Shown: positions 33,301-44,520 of the stretch, piece by piece
How the letters are laid out: each line of letters begins with the position of its first letter
How positions within the stretch are numbered: the first letter of the stretch is position 1
Source of the DNA: Luidia sarsii
Taxonomy: Eukaryota > Echinodermata > Asteroidea > Paxillosida > Luidiidae
DNA length: 64,000 bases
NCBI GenBank assembly: GCA_949987565.1
Contig: OX465102.1
Span: 19,851,493-19,915,492 of the forward strand
Reading direction: 5' to 3'
The notes under the pieces: generated by a model
Told to the model about the DNA's origin: nothing
Database searches by the model: none
The model's input: only the letters and a program-made list of their open reading frames with translations
Translations under genes and position numbers: made by a program

Positions 33301-35516
33301 CGCTACTACTCAGAAGAGATGCACGTGGACAGAATCAGTGGTGTACAGGCAGACTTGGATGACCTGAACCGAATAATGGTCAGAAATATAGGTTAGTAGA
33401 AATTCTTTTCTCTTTTGCTTGACAATTCAAGCCAAAGTCATTCAAATAAGCCTGTGGCTTTTTGCTTATTTAATCTTACGTAAACTCTTTGAGGGATTTC
33501 ATGTGCACACAATAAACAGAGCATTGATATTGATATTTATTACTCAATGGAACAAACTCCTTCCTTGAACAACTCCATGAATACTCTTAGGGTGGGCTGC
33601 AATGAAAAAGTGCACCATGTGATCCGTGGTCGGTCCAACAAAATGCATGTGTCCAATGGAAGAATTGAGGGTCAGTTACCTTTCCTTGTGTTCAAAGCTG
33701 TTCGTGTTATCTGGCTAAAATGACCTGCATTTGCAATGCATAAATCTAAAAAGTTATAGGACCTGGTGTTTGATCCTAGCAGGTCTTTCTCAAAGGCAAA
33801 GAAAGGTCCTGCTACCAGGTAGGATCGAAACGTCAGGCTCTTTAACTTTTGTGATATTTTATATATTGCAGGTCATTCAGTCAGTGAGCAGTTTGCAACA
33901 GTTTTTTTGTATTTACTTTAGTTTGTGTTATTACGGCACTTGTAGAATCCATCTCAAACCGAGGAGAAAAGCTGGAAATCTTGATCGACAAAACAGAAGA
34001 CTTGGAAACCACAGTGAGTAACTCCTGTTATTGATTCCTTCCTTTTGGTTCTCCATTCTTGTTTGAAACTCAATCATCTTTGAAAAGCTCAACTCAAATT
34101 ACTCCAAGTAAAAAAAAAAACATGTTTAGCGTTCTGCCTTTTGGGGGAAAAAAGGGAAGAAAGGGGCCTTTTTTTGTTGGTTTTTTTTGTTCAAAATAGA
34201 AGAGGCCCCAACATTTCGATCCTAGGAGGACCTCTTTACCTTTGAGAAAGGTCCTGCTAGGATCAAAACGTCAGGCCCTCTATCTTTTGAGATTTATGTA
34301 TTGCAGGTCATTCTAGTCAGTGAGCAGTTTGCAACAGTTTTTATTTACTGTATTTTATTTTCTTTAATCTTGAATTCAATCATTTCTTCCCTGATTGACT
34401 TTCCTCAGTCCTTGACTTTCAAGAAGAGCAGCAAGTCCCTGGCACGTTCGATGTACATCAAGAACTTGAAGTTGACAGCCATCATTGTTGTTGTCCTCAT
34501 TGTAAGTCAATGCATCCTGTGATAATGATGATAATAGACAGTCATCCCCATAATACAGATACTCTTCCAGGATACTGTGCTTCCATTGTTTTTATCCTTG
34601 GTATCCGATCCAAGGAACACTCCTGAAATCCTCTGGACTCCATTTGGAATCATGGCTGCAATTTCAAGAGCACAGTGGCTAAACCTAACAGTGAAAGCCT
34701 TCACTACATCAACAAGTTCAATGAGGGTTTGCCCTGCTCGACGTGATGAACACTGAGTGCTCAGTGCTTTGCCTGATGCCTGATGAAAAAGTTTCAGGCA
34801 GCTCGGGTGGGATTCGAACCTGTGACTCCCACTTTCTATGGTAGTGGAAACACCTTAACCACTTGACCAGTGACCACCGAGCTGATCGAGGTCATGTGGC
34901 AGATTCTAATTTTGTATTGCAGTGGGTACCACGTTGCTTCATAGCATGATGTTTGCGTCGAGGAGAATGTAATTCAATGAGGGTTTACCCTCATTGAATT
35001 TTTCCAAATTATGATGTTAGAAGGTCAATGCACAATGTAGCAGTCAAATGGAATTAAAACATACACCAAATATTTTCAGAAATAAGGTTGATCTTGTTAA
35101 AAAAAAATTGTCCTGTACATTAACATCAGGGGACGATTTCATAGAGCTGCTTAAGCACCCAACTTTACTGAAGCACAAAAAGTCATGATTCATAAGATCA
35201 CCTCGCCAACAAAAACTTCCCTTTTGTTCATGCCAAGTATATAGAATATTGGAATGCAAGTCAAAAACAACTGACATCACATTGTAGTGCGGTTTGTAAT
35301 CCTGTTTACACAAGGAAGAATTTTCCTGCTTAGCAGATTTTCATGCACAAGCCGCTTTATGAAATTGGGCCCAGTTGTAATGGTGGCCTCATTTCTTGAT
35401 AATTTTTTCTGTCACTTCAATGGGTTTTTTATTTCTTTGTTTGGCAGCTGGTGATCTATTTCATTGTGTCTGCTGCCTGCGGAGGACTCGCCTGGCAGAG
35501 ATGCGTCCAACACTGA
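30396..35516 (+). CDS. VAMP7: Vesicle-associated membrane protein 7 (longin R-SNARE), complete
   Basis: Seven coding exons: 30396-30599, 31469-31518, 32163-32250, 33301-33391, 33946-34013, 34409-34501 and 35448-35516. All have AG/GT borders, and they join in phase to 220 residues, the length of human VAMP7. Residues 1-110 are the longin domain (MPILYATIARGSIVLA..., CITDDDFERSRAFLFLGEIK, TTYGSRAQTALPFAMNSEFS). The SNARE motif covers about 125-185, with the zero-layer arginine at R150 (SNRGEKL). A single C-terminal membrane anchor is at about 189-209, followed by GGLAWQRCVQH. The protein drives fusion of late endosomes, lysosomes and secretory vesicles as an R-SNARE. Short introns are filled with palindromic elements (see Part 2). 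A non-coding first exon probably lies upstream. Confidence 0.97.
30640..30870. repeat. Single arm of the 3-kb foldback family (VAMP7 intron 1)
   Basis: Matches 3085-3300 (aacatcgatgtccacagatt, tccttctaatttac). Confidence 0.7.
31130..31325. repeat. MITE-like element in VAMP7 intron 1
   Basis: Begins gatggatttcacaaagcc and ends near gttgaaatcaactgctgg. Related copies are at 35600-35770, about 43745-43880 and about 48550 (bggatttggtgaaatcaact-type ends). Confidence 0.5.
31952..32100. repeat. Palindromic PLE-tail-type element in VAMP7 intron 2
   Basis: The left arm actaagtagaaggtttgcgg and right arm agcaaaccttccagttagt are inverse, as are ctcttctctttcaagaagtg and the following right-arm word. 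The loop is at ttacccggctc. It ends about 65 bases before exon 3. Confidence 0.8.
32816..33272. repeat. Double MITE with ggggccaatttcatagag ends (VAMP7 intron 3)
   Basis: The ends ggggccaatttcatagagc and gctctatgaaattggcccc are inverse. An internal junction at about 33037 (aaagcgggtctatcatagag) shows two elements of the family side by side. The right end is 28 bases before exon 4. Confidence 0.85.
33719..33915. repeat. Body-less PLE-tail palindrome (VAMP7 intron 4)
   Basis: The left arm (atgacctgcatttgcaatgc, gtttgatcctagcaggtc) is mirrored by the right arm (gtaggatcgaaacgtcaggc, tattgcaggtcatt). The right side has about 35 extra tail bases (cagtgagcagtttgcaacag). It ends about 30 bases before exon 5. 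Confidence 0.8.
34190..34340. repeat. Body-less PLE-tail palindrome (VAMP7 intron 5)
   Basis: The short left arm (aacatttcgatcctaggagg) and longer right arm (gtcctgctaggatcaaaacg, ending gtcagtgagcagtttgcaac) are inverse over about 45 bases. It ends about 70 bases before exon 6. Confidence 0.78.
34700..34990. repeat. Second SINE-like family (VAMP7 intron 6)
   Basis: ttcaatgagggtttgccctg, agtgctcagtgctttgcctg and a minus-strand box B (gggattcgaacctgtgac). Part of the same repeat is at 36045-36150. Confidence 0.5.
35129..35372. repeat. MITE of the ggggccaattt family (VAMP7 intron 6)
   Basis: The ends ggggacgatttcatagagct and gctttatgaaattgggccc are inverse. The inside matches 32816-33037 (gtttgtaatcctgtttacac). 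It ends 75 bases before exon 7. Confidence 0.85.
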
Positions 35517-38062
35517 AAGAAAATGAATCAAATCACGCTTCCTCTTAAGGACTTCATGCATCTGTATGGATGGTAACAGTTGTATGGATGGTAGCATCTG
35601 AGGTGGATTTCACAAAGCCTTACAAGGCATGGTATTGATGCTACTGGTAACTCAAGTTAACGATGCATAACCCATCCTAAGTTGAGATACACCGTAGTAT
35701 GGTTTCTGCGCATCACTCATCGTCTTGCGATTGATTGTAAGATAAGAGATGGGTTTGGTTAAATTGACTGCCCCACATGAATAGTGTACCATGCCACATG
35801 CATAGTCATCTGTACAGCATTGTTTTATTCATTTTTCCATTAGAACCTATGTGACTTGACAGTATTGATATCTTCTCCTGGAAGCACCTTAGAAGGTGTC
35901 TGCTATCTATTCCTGGTTAGAGTTACATGAAGTGGCTTTTGCACACATGGTACAACCACAGTGCTTGAGACCAATTGGACTGCATGCATGAACGTGTTTT
36001 CAGGTGATGATGTCAATTTTGCCGACTACAAGTCGACAGGGCTTGGTGTTCAATGGGGGTTTGCCCTACTACAAGTAATAAGCACCAAGTGCTCAGCGCT
36101 ATACCTGATTGCCTGCTAAATAAAAAAATCAGGCAGCTCGAGCGGGCAGGGTTTGGTGTGTTACTGTCATTCTCTGTAGTGCACTTCTTTGAGTGGTGAT
36201 ATGGTTAGGTATATATTACATGTATACATGTAAAATGGTGAATGGTAAGATACTGCACCATCGAAATGCACATTCCAAATTTGCACTTCTTTTATAGGAA
36301 GTTGTGTGACGTTATGAGATCCAAAGTAAAGCATCTGCTATTTATGAACCACATTGAGTATGAGACACACAGTTCCTACATGTACTTGTACAAGGTAGGG
36401 CCGTGTCAGGAAATAGCACACAACAGGGCTCAAATTTCAGAAAAAAAAGTACTAGACAACAGGTCTTGTAACTGAAGACTCTTACTGGACCGGAACTATT
36501 TTTACAAGACCTATGCCATAAATACGGGGGGGAAATGCACGCAATGAAAGGAATACCATGGGAAAATGCTGTTTACTTGTACAGGTCAAGACAATAATAT
36601 ACATATTAACAGTATTTTAGGGGCATTTTCTTCATGGTGCAAGAAAAAACCCACCAGGCTGCCGGTCTAGTTCAGTCACACTCGGCACTAGACTGATGCT
36701 GAAATCACTGGACTCAGTCTACAGTTTTTTGGACATTTCTAGCCCTGCACAAGTGTATGGGAATTGAATGCAGTGATTCAGAAGGACTATTCTAGGGATG
36801 TCCAAAGAATGCCAGCATAGTCATTAGTTTGCCTCTGGAGCTTCCAGACAAAAGTTGATGAAGACAGGAGAATGCGTGTGTCCATAGTCATTGGCTTAGG
36901 CTCCTTATGACATGTCTGTCAACGGTGCTAATCAGAGACTGCATTTAATTCCCAGCCTCTATGTTATTTCCAGCTGTAAGAGATGGAAGAATCTTTTTAG
37001 TTTAATTTCTATTCGAGGTTCTACATCGTACGGTATCTTTCCTCTGTCCATGGTGAAGTGTGTATTCAATAAATCATGACTAATCACTTAATGATTAATA
37101 GACATTCCAAAAAAAGGCAATAGGATAAAATGACCTCATTATAATCGAGTAGTTGATAACCTAAACTAAGCAAGGTTGAGGTATACTACTAATAATTCAC
37201 ATATTGCCGACTCTTTACGTTTCAATATTTTGACAGAAGAGAACAATTAATTGGACATGTTTTTCTTTCTGTAAAAAAATATGCTGTACATGTACATACA
37301 CTTGAATTAACCATGAAAAGGGTGATTGATTTTTGGAGCAGAATGACAGAATGACAAGGTCTGGCCTTGCTCCAAGACCCTTTTCACTTCATTCTAATCA
37401 AACCAACAAGAAAAAAATGACCGGGAACTTTTGAAAAAAAATGAAGAATTGGCGAAGAAAACTTTGACTGGATCAGGACTTGAATCCATCTGAGCTATCC
37501 AGGCCTGCTGGGGTGGGTGCCAGTCAGAAGCAATTCAACCATTAACTGCTGTATATCTCCAGGGATCATACCCCTGCTTTCATTCAGATGTTGTGAACCT
37601 TGATACAGCAGCTTCATTCTAATTATTAGTACTTTCAACATTTTGCCAACTTTACAAAGGAACATTTTTCTCATGAGTGTCATTGGGCCTACTGATGCCC
37701 TTGGAATATATCACATCATTTTGGTGCTTTTTGACATGATACTAGTTTGGTTTGTTAAAAATTAGTTTATTTTTGTATGTACCGGTAACTGAAGCAAGAC
37801 TCTTTGTAGATACTACTGATAAAACTTTGCAAGTCATTCTATTTAATGCAAAATTGTATGCATTTGGAGAAAAAAAACCCCGAGCAAGCCTTTCTTTAAC
37901 TCAACAGAAATTTCAAAAATGTTGTTGGGTTGTCATGGCCACCTTGTAAAGATATTTTATTTAAGTATTTTATAGCATACAGTATTTACTTCAAATCAGC
38001 TATGAATTGTGTAACTTATGGGTCAGTGGGTTGATATCTATGTATTTTGTACATTGAATAAA
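35517..38062 (+). other. VAMP7 3' flank, possible long 3'UTR with repeats
   Basis: Candidate poly(A) signals AATAAA are at 37068 and 38057. The interval holds a MITE (35595-35770), a SINE-like piece (36045-36150), a repeat at 36415-36745 with agggctcaaattt/ttctagccct ends (related to 58140-58255 and 61510-61700), and a minus-orientation SINE (37395-37605). No further coding exon seen. Confidence 0.45.
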
Positions 38063-38219
38063 GTGCCTAAATAATAATGAGAGTGTGCAATAGATTATTT
38101 GATAGGAACTTTTTTTTATCTGATTTGAACAATAGTTGCACATGTCTGCGTTGTGAGTTAATTGCTGAAATTAATTGTTAAAATTTGACTGATATTATAT
38201 AAAACAATCTTTCAAAAGG

Positions 38220-38995
38220 ATGACTTCTTTCACTTTGTCTCTCAGAATGCACTCAATACTCTTGATTGTGTGCATGTTAATGCAAGTTGGCCTGCAAGTA
38301 GTGGAAGCATATGGTTGCAAGGCTATGCCCAAGGCAACTCACTGTCCACCACCCTGGCTTGCCTTCAGGAATCACTGCTATCTTTATGTCAGGGATGAAA
38401 AAACATTCAACGATGTAGAAGCTCATTGTGCAACATCTGCACATTTGACATCAGTCTTAAATCAGGAGGAGTATGACTTCATTGTGGCTTGTGCAAAGGC
38501 TGTTGGTGGAACAAGACCATTCTGGATTGGCTACCATGACCAAGAGACAGAGGGCACCTTCATGTGGACAGATGGATCATCTACAAGCTTCACAGTGTGG
38601 TACAATGCAGAACCCAGTATTATTGGTGAAAACAATGAAGACATTTCCAGCATCTGCACATTTGACATCAATCTTAAATCAGGAGGAGTATGACTTCACT
38701 GTGGCTTATGCAAAGGCTGTAGATGAAACAAGACCATTCTGGATTGGCTACCATGACCAAGCGACCAGCTAGGGTACCTTCATGTGGACAGATGGATCAT
38801 CTACAAGTTTTGAAATGTTATATGACACGGACAGCAATAATAATCAAGATTGCATAGGTGTGCATAGCTTTTCATGGTGGGAAAATCCACCATATAATAG
38901 CTTTTGAAAGTGGGATGATACTACTTGTGATTCAACTCTTCACTTCATGTGCAAAATGTCTGCAAGGGCAGTGCAGCAATGTCCTAGACACAACT
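38220..38995 (+). pseudogene. C-type lectin pseudogene, type B (fused partial copies)
   Basis: It starts like an intact gene (signal peptide MHSILLIVCMLMQVGLQVVE, then CPPPWLAF, EAHC, FWIGYHDQ, WYNAEPS). At about 38647 it jumps back to the domain middle: the segment aTCTGCACATTTGACATC is repeated, as are TSILNQEEYDF and FWIGYHDQ. The second half has stops (TAG in ATSxGTF at about 38770; TGA in NSFxKWDD). It ends at the donor after CPRHN. The likely cause is unequal recombination between two type B copies. A TATATAAAA word lies about 25 bases before the ATG. Confidence 0.85.
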
Positions 38996-39529
38996 GTAAG
39001 TACATTGAGCCTTCTAGGGTTTTCATATCGAAAACATCATATCATGAACGTACATGTACAATTGTACAATGTACATGTACATGTAGCATTATATGGAACA
39101 AAACTGGAGTCATGGTATTTTGTTTAAAGAAAGTGAAACTGACAAAACGTTGAAGTTGTCTCATTGAAAAAGCAAGAAAAAATACAGCATAATTTCCATC
39201 AATCCAGCTTTTAAATCAAAACCCTCTTTGGGCTGCTAATTCAGGCATGCCTACAAGCTTGATCTCGTTTCTCATTGTGTAACATACCATAGTTGCTTTC
39301 TTTTCTTCTCTTCTCTTCTCAGCCTTTATACCCTGCTATTTCAATCCAATCTTATTCTTTTCTACCGTCTGCTTATTTGTGTGCTTTCTTGTCACAAACG
39401 AGGAATTATTCCTCCAAAATAGGAATGGTTGGTAAATCAGTGCAAGGATAGATACAATAATTATAGACGGAATCATGGCTTCAATACGATTCTAATTGTG
39501 AGATGCCTGCCTTTGATGAAAGAATATCC
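38996..39529. other. 3' flank of lectin pseudogene
   Basis: Begins with the conserved donor gtaagtac. The ttgaagttgt...ctcattgaa and ctttgggctgc segments are shared with the 3' flank at 41140-41330, so flanks were duplicated with the genes. Rich in acatgtac words. Confidence 0.5.
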
Positions 39530-40403
39530 ATGATGCATGATTATGGAATAGATATTGCTGCACCACACACAAAGCTTCAATTGTTTCATGGTTACACACT
39601 GCACGGTTTGTAAATATAAAGGTCATTTACAGAAACTGGTATTCCATCATTGCCAAGGCTACCCTAGCACAGTAATTGGTTGGTAAACATTGACCACAAA
39701 GAAATACCTCAACCGATAAAAATTATGAACATTGACTGGAAAATGTAATTTTCCAGTAAGTATGAATATAGAGTCTTCGGCCACCAGCCTGTTTACAGAA
39801 AAATTTATATCGCATGATATGTCAGTGTCTCCATTAACGTGTATGCCCGAGTTTGGGTGTGCTGGGGTGTGGTGACTCTGATCTGCTGCAAACCCTTTGA
39901 CAGTGGGTTAGAACCTGTGAAATACGTGCACAGATATTCACACAGTGAATAACAACACTTTCACACCTTTCAAATCTTCATCTGTTTGGAGCTGGATGAC
40001 TTCAGGCAACGGAAGCCTTCGTTCCTGGTTCCTGTACATGCTTCATCTGACAATGTGGCGAAGCTGTCATGCTGTATGGGTGTCAAAGCTTTCCTTGAGA
40101 TGGGATGTATTGGAATACATTGAGCTTTCATTAGAGACAACTGATTCATCATCATAGTCAACTTTCAAATCAGAATGTACTGGAAGTGATAAAGACATCA
40201 TCCGTAGAATGCGCAGAGGATCCACTTTTATGGAAAGTATTGCATTGACATATTTTACTGCAATTGATGGGAACTTTGTTCATTGAATTTGAACAAGAGT
40301 TGCACATGCCTGCGTTGTGAGTTAATTGTGGAAATCAATACTTAATGACTACAGATTTATTTAAAAAATTGACTTATGTTATGTCAAACAATATTTCAAT
40401 AGC
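39530..40403 (+). repeat. Conserved lectin-upstream block, copy 1
   Basis: A ~0.9-kb block recurring before lectin copies at 42802, 47196 and 51043. Landmarks: ccctttgacagtgggttaga, gaaatacgtgcacagatatt, cttcaggcaacggaagcc. This copy has a 1-base loss within a minus-strand frame kept open in the other three. Confidence 0.8.
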
Positions 40404-40968
40404 ATGATTACTGCAACTTTGTCTCTGGGAATGCACTCAATACTCTTAATTGTGTGCATGATGATGAAAGTTGGTTTAGAAGTAGTGGATGGGTGTCAAG
40501 TTATCAACAAGGCAACTCACTGTCCACCACCCTGGCTTGCCTTCAGGAATCATTGTTACCTTCATGTCAGGGATGAAAAAATATTCAACGATGCAGAAGC
40601 TCATTGTGCAACATTTGCAGCATCTGCACATTTGACATCAATCTTAAATCAGGAGGAGTATGACTTCATTGTGGCTTATGCAAAGGCTGTAGAAGAAACA
40701 AGACCATTCTGGATTGGCTACCATGACCAAGAGAGAGAGGGCACCTTCATGTGGACAGATGGATCATCTACAAGTTTTGAATTTTTTTATGAAGGACAGC
40801 CAAATAATATTAAAAATCAGGATTGCATATGTGTGTCTAGCTTTCCATGGTGGAAAAATCCACCATATAATAGCTTTTGGAAGTGGGATGATACTACTTG
40901 TGATTCAACTCTTCACTTCATGTGCAAAATGTCTGCAAGGGCAGTGCAGCAATGTCCTAGACACAACT
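40404..40968 (+). CDS. Secreted C-type lectin, type B, QPN motif
   Basis: The first exon is open from ATG 40404 to the donor after CPRHN (exon end 40968; GTAAGT). Unspliced, the frame would run to 41051. A signal peptide (SILLIVCMMMKVGLEVV) precedes one C-type lectin domain: CPPPWLAFRNHCYLHV, EAHCATF, the FWIGYHDQ core, GTFMWTDGSS, then QPN, WKWDD and FMCKM. QPN mixes the Gln of galactose-type sites with the Asn of mannose-type sites. WDD replaces WND. Sugar preference cannot be predicted. The exon ends with a single T in the next codon, so the C-terminus or stop comes from another exon. Confidence 0.88.
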
Positions 40969-41829
40969 GTAAGTACACTGAGCATTTTGGGGTTTTTATA
41001 TCAAAAACATCGTGCATCATGTATAATAACAATAATAATAATAACGTATAGTATACCACTGTACATGTACTGTACATGTACATGTAGCATCATATGGAAC
41101 AAAAATGGAGTGTAATTTGTTTCAAGAAACTGACAGCAAGTGAAACAGACAAAGCTTTGAAGTTGTTTTCTCATTGAAGAAGCAAGAAAATGTATGTACA
41201 GTATAATTTCCGTCAATCCAGCTTTCAAATCAAAACCCTCTTTGGGCTGCTTCAGGCATGCCTACAAGCTTGATCTCATTTCTCATTGTGTAACATACCT
41301 TACTTGCTTCCTTCTTTTCTCTTCTCAGCCCTTATACCCTGCTATTCTTTTCAATCCTTTTTTTGCACAATCATCTACTGGTGTTTTGCTCATTCTTTTA
41401 TTCTGTGTGTTTGTCTATTTTCTTCTCCAGTCTTCATAGGGCATCCCATCTCAAGCTCGGCTTTCTGGGATTTGCCTGCATATATATCACTGCTTGTAAT
41501 ATATTTTATACCCACGTCTGGGTGCCTACCATACTGGTACTGTGATAGTCATCCCAATATAACTGTTACACATTGTTGCATTTTCTTTATCTGTGATATG
41601 GAAATGAATGTTCCCCTTGAATTGAATTCTAAGTCTATAATTGTATATTACTCTCTGTGCTCATGTACATGCATTGATGTGGGAGTCAAATCACGTTGAC
41701 TGGTTTAGGTTAAGGTAGTACAGTATTTGGTTTAGGGAGTTATGGCTCACAATATCTTTAACTGCTTGTTATCAAAACTATTCGGTCCCTGGAGGTGAAA
41801 ATTCTCCAATGTGAAGTCTAAGATGTCCT
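40969..41829. other. Intron/3' flank of the 40.4-kb lectin
   Basis: Starts with a consensus donor. It holds AAT repeats (41027-41045), palindromic gtacatgtac words and AT-rich DNA. Open frames here have no recognisable domain. Confidence 0.4.
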
Positions 41830-42801
41830 TACTGATTCTTGATATTGCTGCACCACACACACAGTTTCAATTATTTTCATGGTTACACACTGCACGGCTT
41901 GTAAATGTAAAGAACATTTTAGAAAAACTGGTATTCCATCCCTGCCAAGGCTACCCTAGCACAGAAATTGGTTGGAAAACAAGTGACCACAAAGAAATAG
42001 GTTACCTGGTAAAATTATGAACATGACCGAAAAATGGGATTTTCCAGTAAGGTAAGTATAAATAGAGTCTTCGACCACCAGCCTGTTTACAGAAAATTTT
42101 ACATCACACTTCATATGTCACGGTCTCCATTAAAGTGTTTGCCCGAGTTGGAGTAAACATCACATGACTTGGGTGTGGTGACTCTGCTGCAAACCCTTTG
42201 ACAGTGGGTTAGAACCTGTGAAATACGTGCACAGATATTCACACAGTGAATTACAACACTTTCACACCTTTCAAATCTTCATCTGTTTGGAGCTGGATGA
42301 CTTCAGGCAACAGAAGCCTTCGTTCCTGGTTCCTGTACATGCTTCATCTGACAATGTGGGGAAGCTGTCATGCTAGTATGGGTGTCAAATCTTTCCTCGA
42401 GATGGGATGTAGTGGAATACATTGAGCTTTCATTTGAGACAACTGATTCATCATCATAGTCAACTTGCAAAACAGAATGTACTGGACCTATTTCATCAAG
42501 CTGTCATCTATGGAAGGATTTTCATACAAGTGATATAAAGACATCATCTGTAGAATGTGCAGAGGAGGATCCACTTTTACAGATCATCGTTATAAGCTCT
42601 TTGGAAAGTATTGCATCCAAAGATTTTACAGCATTTGATGGGAACTTTGTTCATTAGATTTGAGCAAGAGTTGCACATGCCTCTGTTGTGAGTTAATTGC
42701 TGAAATCCATTGATAATTACTAGAGATTTATTTAAAACCTTGACTGATATTGAATCAAACAATCTATCAATAGGATAACTTCTGCAACTTTGTCTCTCAG
42801 A
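41830..42801 (+). repeat. Conserved lectin-upstream block, copy 2
   Basis: Same block as 39530-40403, leading into the next lectin gene. The sequence caaacaatctatcaatag just before the start matches the immediate upstream element of the other copies (caatctttcaata). Confidence 0.8.
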
Positions 42802-43320
42802 ATGCACTCAATACTCTTGATTGTGTGCATGATGATGCAAGTTAATTTAGAAGTAGTGGATGGATATAGCTGTCAAGTTATCAACAAAGCAACTCGCTGT
42901 CCACCACCTTGGGTAGCCTTCAGCAATCACTGCTATTTTTATGTGAATGAGGTAAAACCATTCTACGATGCAGAAGCTCACTGTAAAACACTCTCAGCAT
43001 CTGCACATTTGACATCTGTGTTAAGTCGTGAAGAGCATGACTTCATCATAAAGTATGCAAAGACTCGAATTAGAACATTTTTTTTCTGGGCTGGCTATCA
43101 TGACCCTGAAGGCACATATAACTTTACCTGGACTGATGGTACATCTTCAAGCTATGATGCATGGAAAGGTGGAGAACCCAATGGTCATGGAGGGAGCACA
43201 TGTGCCAGAGCAGTATCAAATCGTGATTGGAAATTGGATGATATTGGATGTACGCTGAACAATGAGTACATCTGTAAAATGCCTGCAAGTAGACCGATGA
43301 AAGGATGTCATCATCTTTAG
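42802..43320 (+). CDS. Secreted C-type lectin, type A, EPN motif
   Basis: ATG at 42802 (MHSILLIVCMMMQVNLEVVD signal peptide); the upstream ATG of its relatives is mutated here. One C-type lectin domain follows: CPPPWVAFSNHCYFYV, EAHCKTLSASAHLTSV, FFFWAGYHDPEGTYNFTW, GGEPNGHGG, DWKLDDIGC, YICKM. It ends in KGCHHL and TAG. EPN suggests mannose-type specificity by family rule, but the WND site reads LDD. Exon end 43329 is followed by GTAAGT, 9 bases after the stop, as in the copies at 1817 and 51043. Very close to the copy at 1817-2344 on the other strand. Confidence 0.92.
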   Translation: MHSILLIVCMMMQVNLEVVDGYSCQVINKATRCPPPWVAFSNHCYFYVNEVKPFYDAEAHCKTLSASAHLTSVLSREEHDFIIKYAKTRIRTFFFWAGYHDPEGTYNFTWTDGTSSSYDAWKGGEPNGHGGSTCARAVSNRDWKLDDIGCTLNNEYICKMPASRPMKGCHHL

Positions 43321-43329
43321 AGAAGTCCT

Positions 43330-44520
43330 GTAAGTATAAATCTTCTTCCTTTTTTACTAATCAGAGTCTCCCCTGCATGTGAGGTGGCCAACCTCACAGT
43401 TTTGATGGGAAACCTCATCAGGTGTTTGACTCCAAAACTTGCCATCTCGGGGGTCAGAATCAATGCATGAAATAAAAATGTGGACTAATACAATAGGACC
43501 TTAGCATGTGCAAAGGGCCGTGTACGGTATCTGATGTTTCCTTGCACATCATAGTTTCTACATGGACATTCTGATATCACAGTGCTTTAGACTCAGTTCC
43601 CTATCCAATCTGTGACCCACGCAACCTTGCCACAGTTGTTACATACATGTTTGTACATGTAGCACACCCACAATGAACATGTACCACACCCATTCATTTA
43701 GCAAATGATTGGTTGCCACCCGTGGTGTTGATATCACGACATTGACAATGCCTCGTAACTCAACTAATGATGCATAACCCATCGTTAGTTATGATACATC
43801 GTATGGTTTCTATGCATAGCTCATCGTTTTGCGAATGGTCATAAGTTACGATGGATTTGGTGAAATCAACTGCAGGTCAAATTGTGATGCCTTCCTCTGA
43901 TAGAAAACAATCCTTGATACATGTGAACGGGCTATAATAGATTATCATATTGCCACACATACATTTTTTGTTTTCATAGTGATGACACAGTGCCTGCACA
44001 CTGTATAGATATGAAGAACAGAAAAAAAGAAACCAGCATTTCATCACCCCCAATAGTAGAACAATTGCGCGACCAATGTTTACAAGCCTTCACATGACTC
44101 ATAGTCGGTATTTTTGCATCTCATTTGGTGCTGAATAGAAGTGGAAATGAGCAAAGAAGTCAATTTTATTGTCCGCTGCTCTATGCCAAATGAGATGAAA
44201 AAAATACCCACTATAAGTCAAGTGATGGCATGTAAATAGTGGTCACGCAATCGGTCTATTAAAAAATGAACCCTTCAAAGACTCCACCATGTAGTAAGGT
44301 GGGAAAACAACAGACATGAGACAGGTTTATTACTGTGAAAATATTCAAAACTCAGGGCCAGTTTCACCCAAACCATTGCAGCTTGTGATAAATCATTACA
44401 TGTTTGACAATGGACAATATGGTGTAGCTATGCAGCAAACTGTGCAAGTGTGAAGCAATACAAGTCAGTCTTCATCAACATCTAAACTAAGTTAAGTTCC
44501 ACCCTTCTACACCAGGATAC
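43330..44520. repeat. Duplicated lectin 3' flank, copy 1
   Basis: Shared with 47745-49250 and partly with 51597-51790 (agagtctcccctgcat, ggcggccaacctcaca words). It includes a foldback segment (44061-44255) with arms such as catctcatttggtgct / gccaaatgagatg and a MITE piece at 43745-43880. Confidence 0.75.

Noticed and set aside
40969..41051. C-terminal extension of the 40.4-kb lectin
   Set aside because: The consensus donor GTAAGT at 40969 and divergent sequence beyond it indicate intron, not protein.
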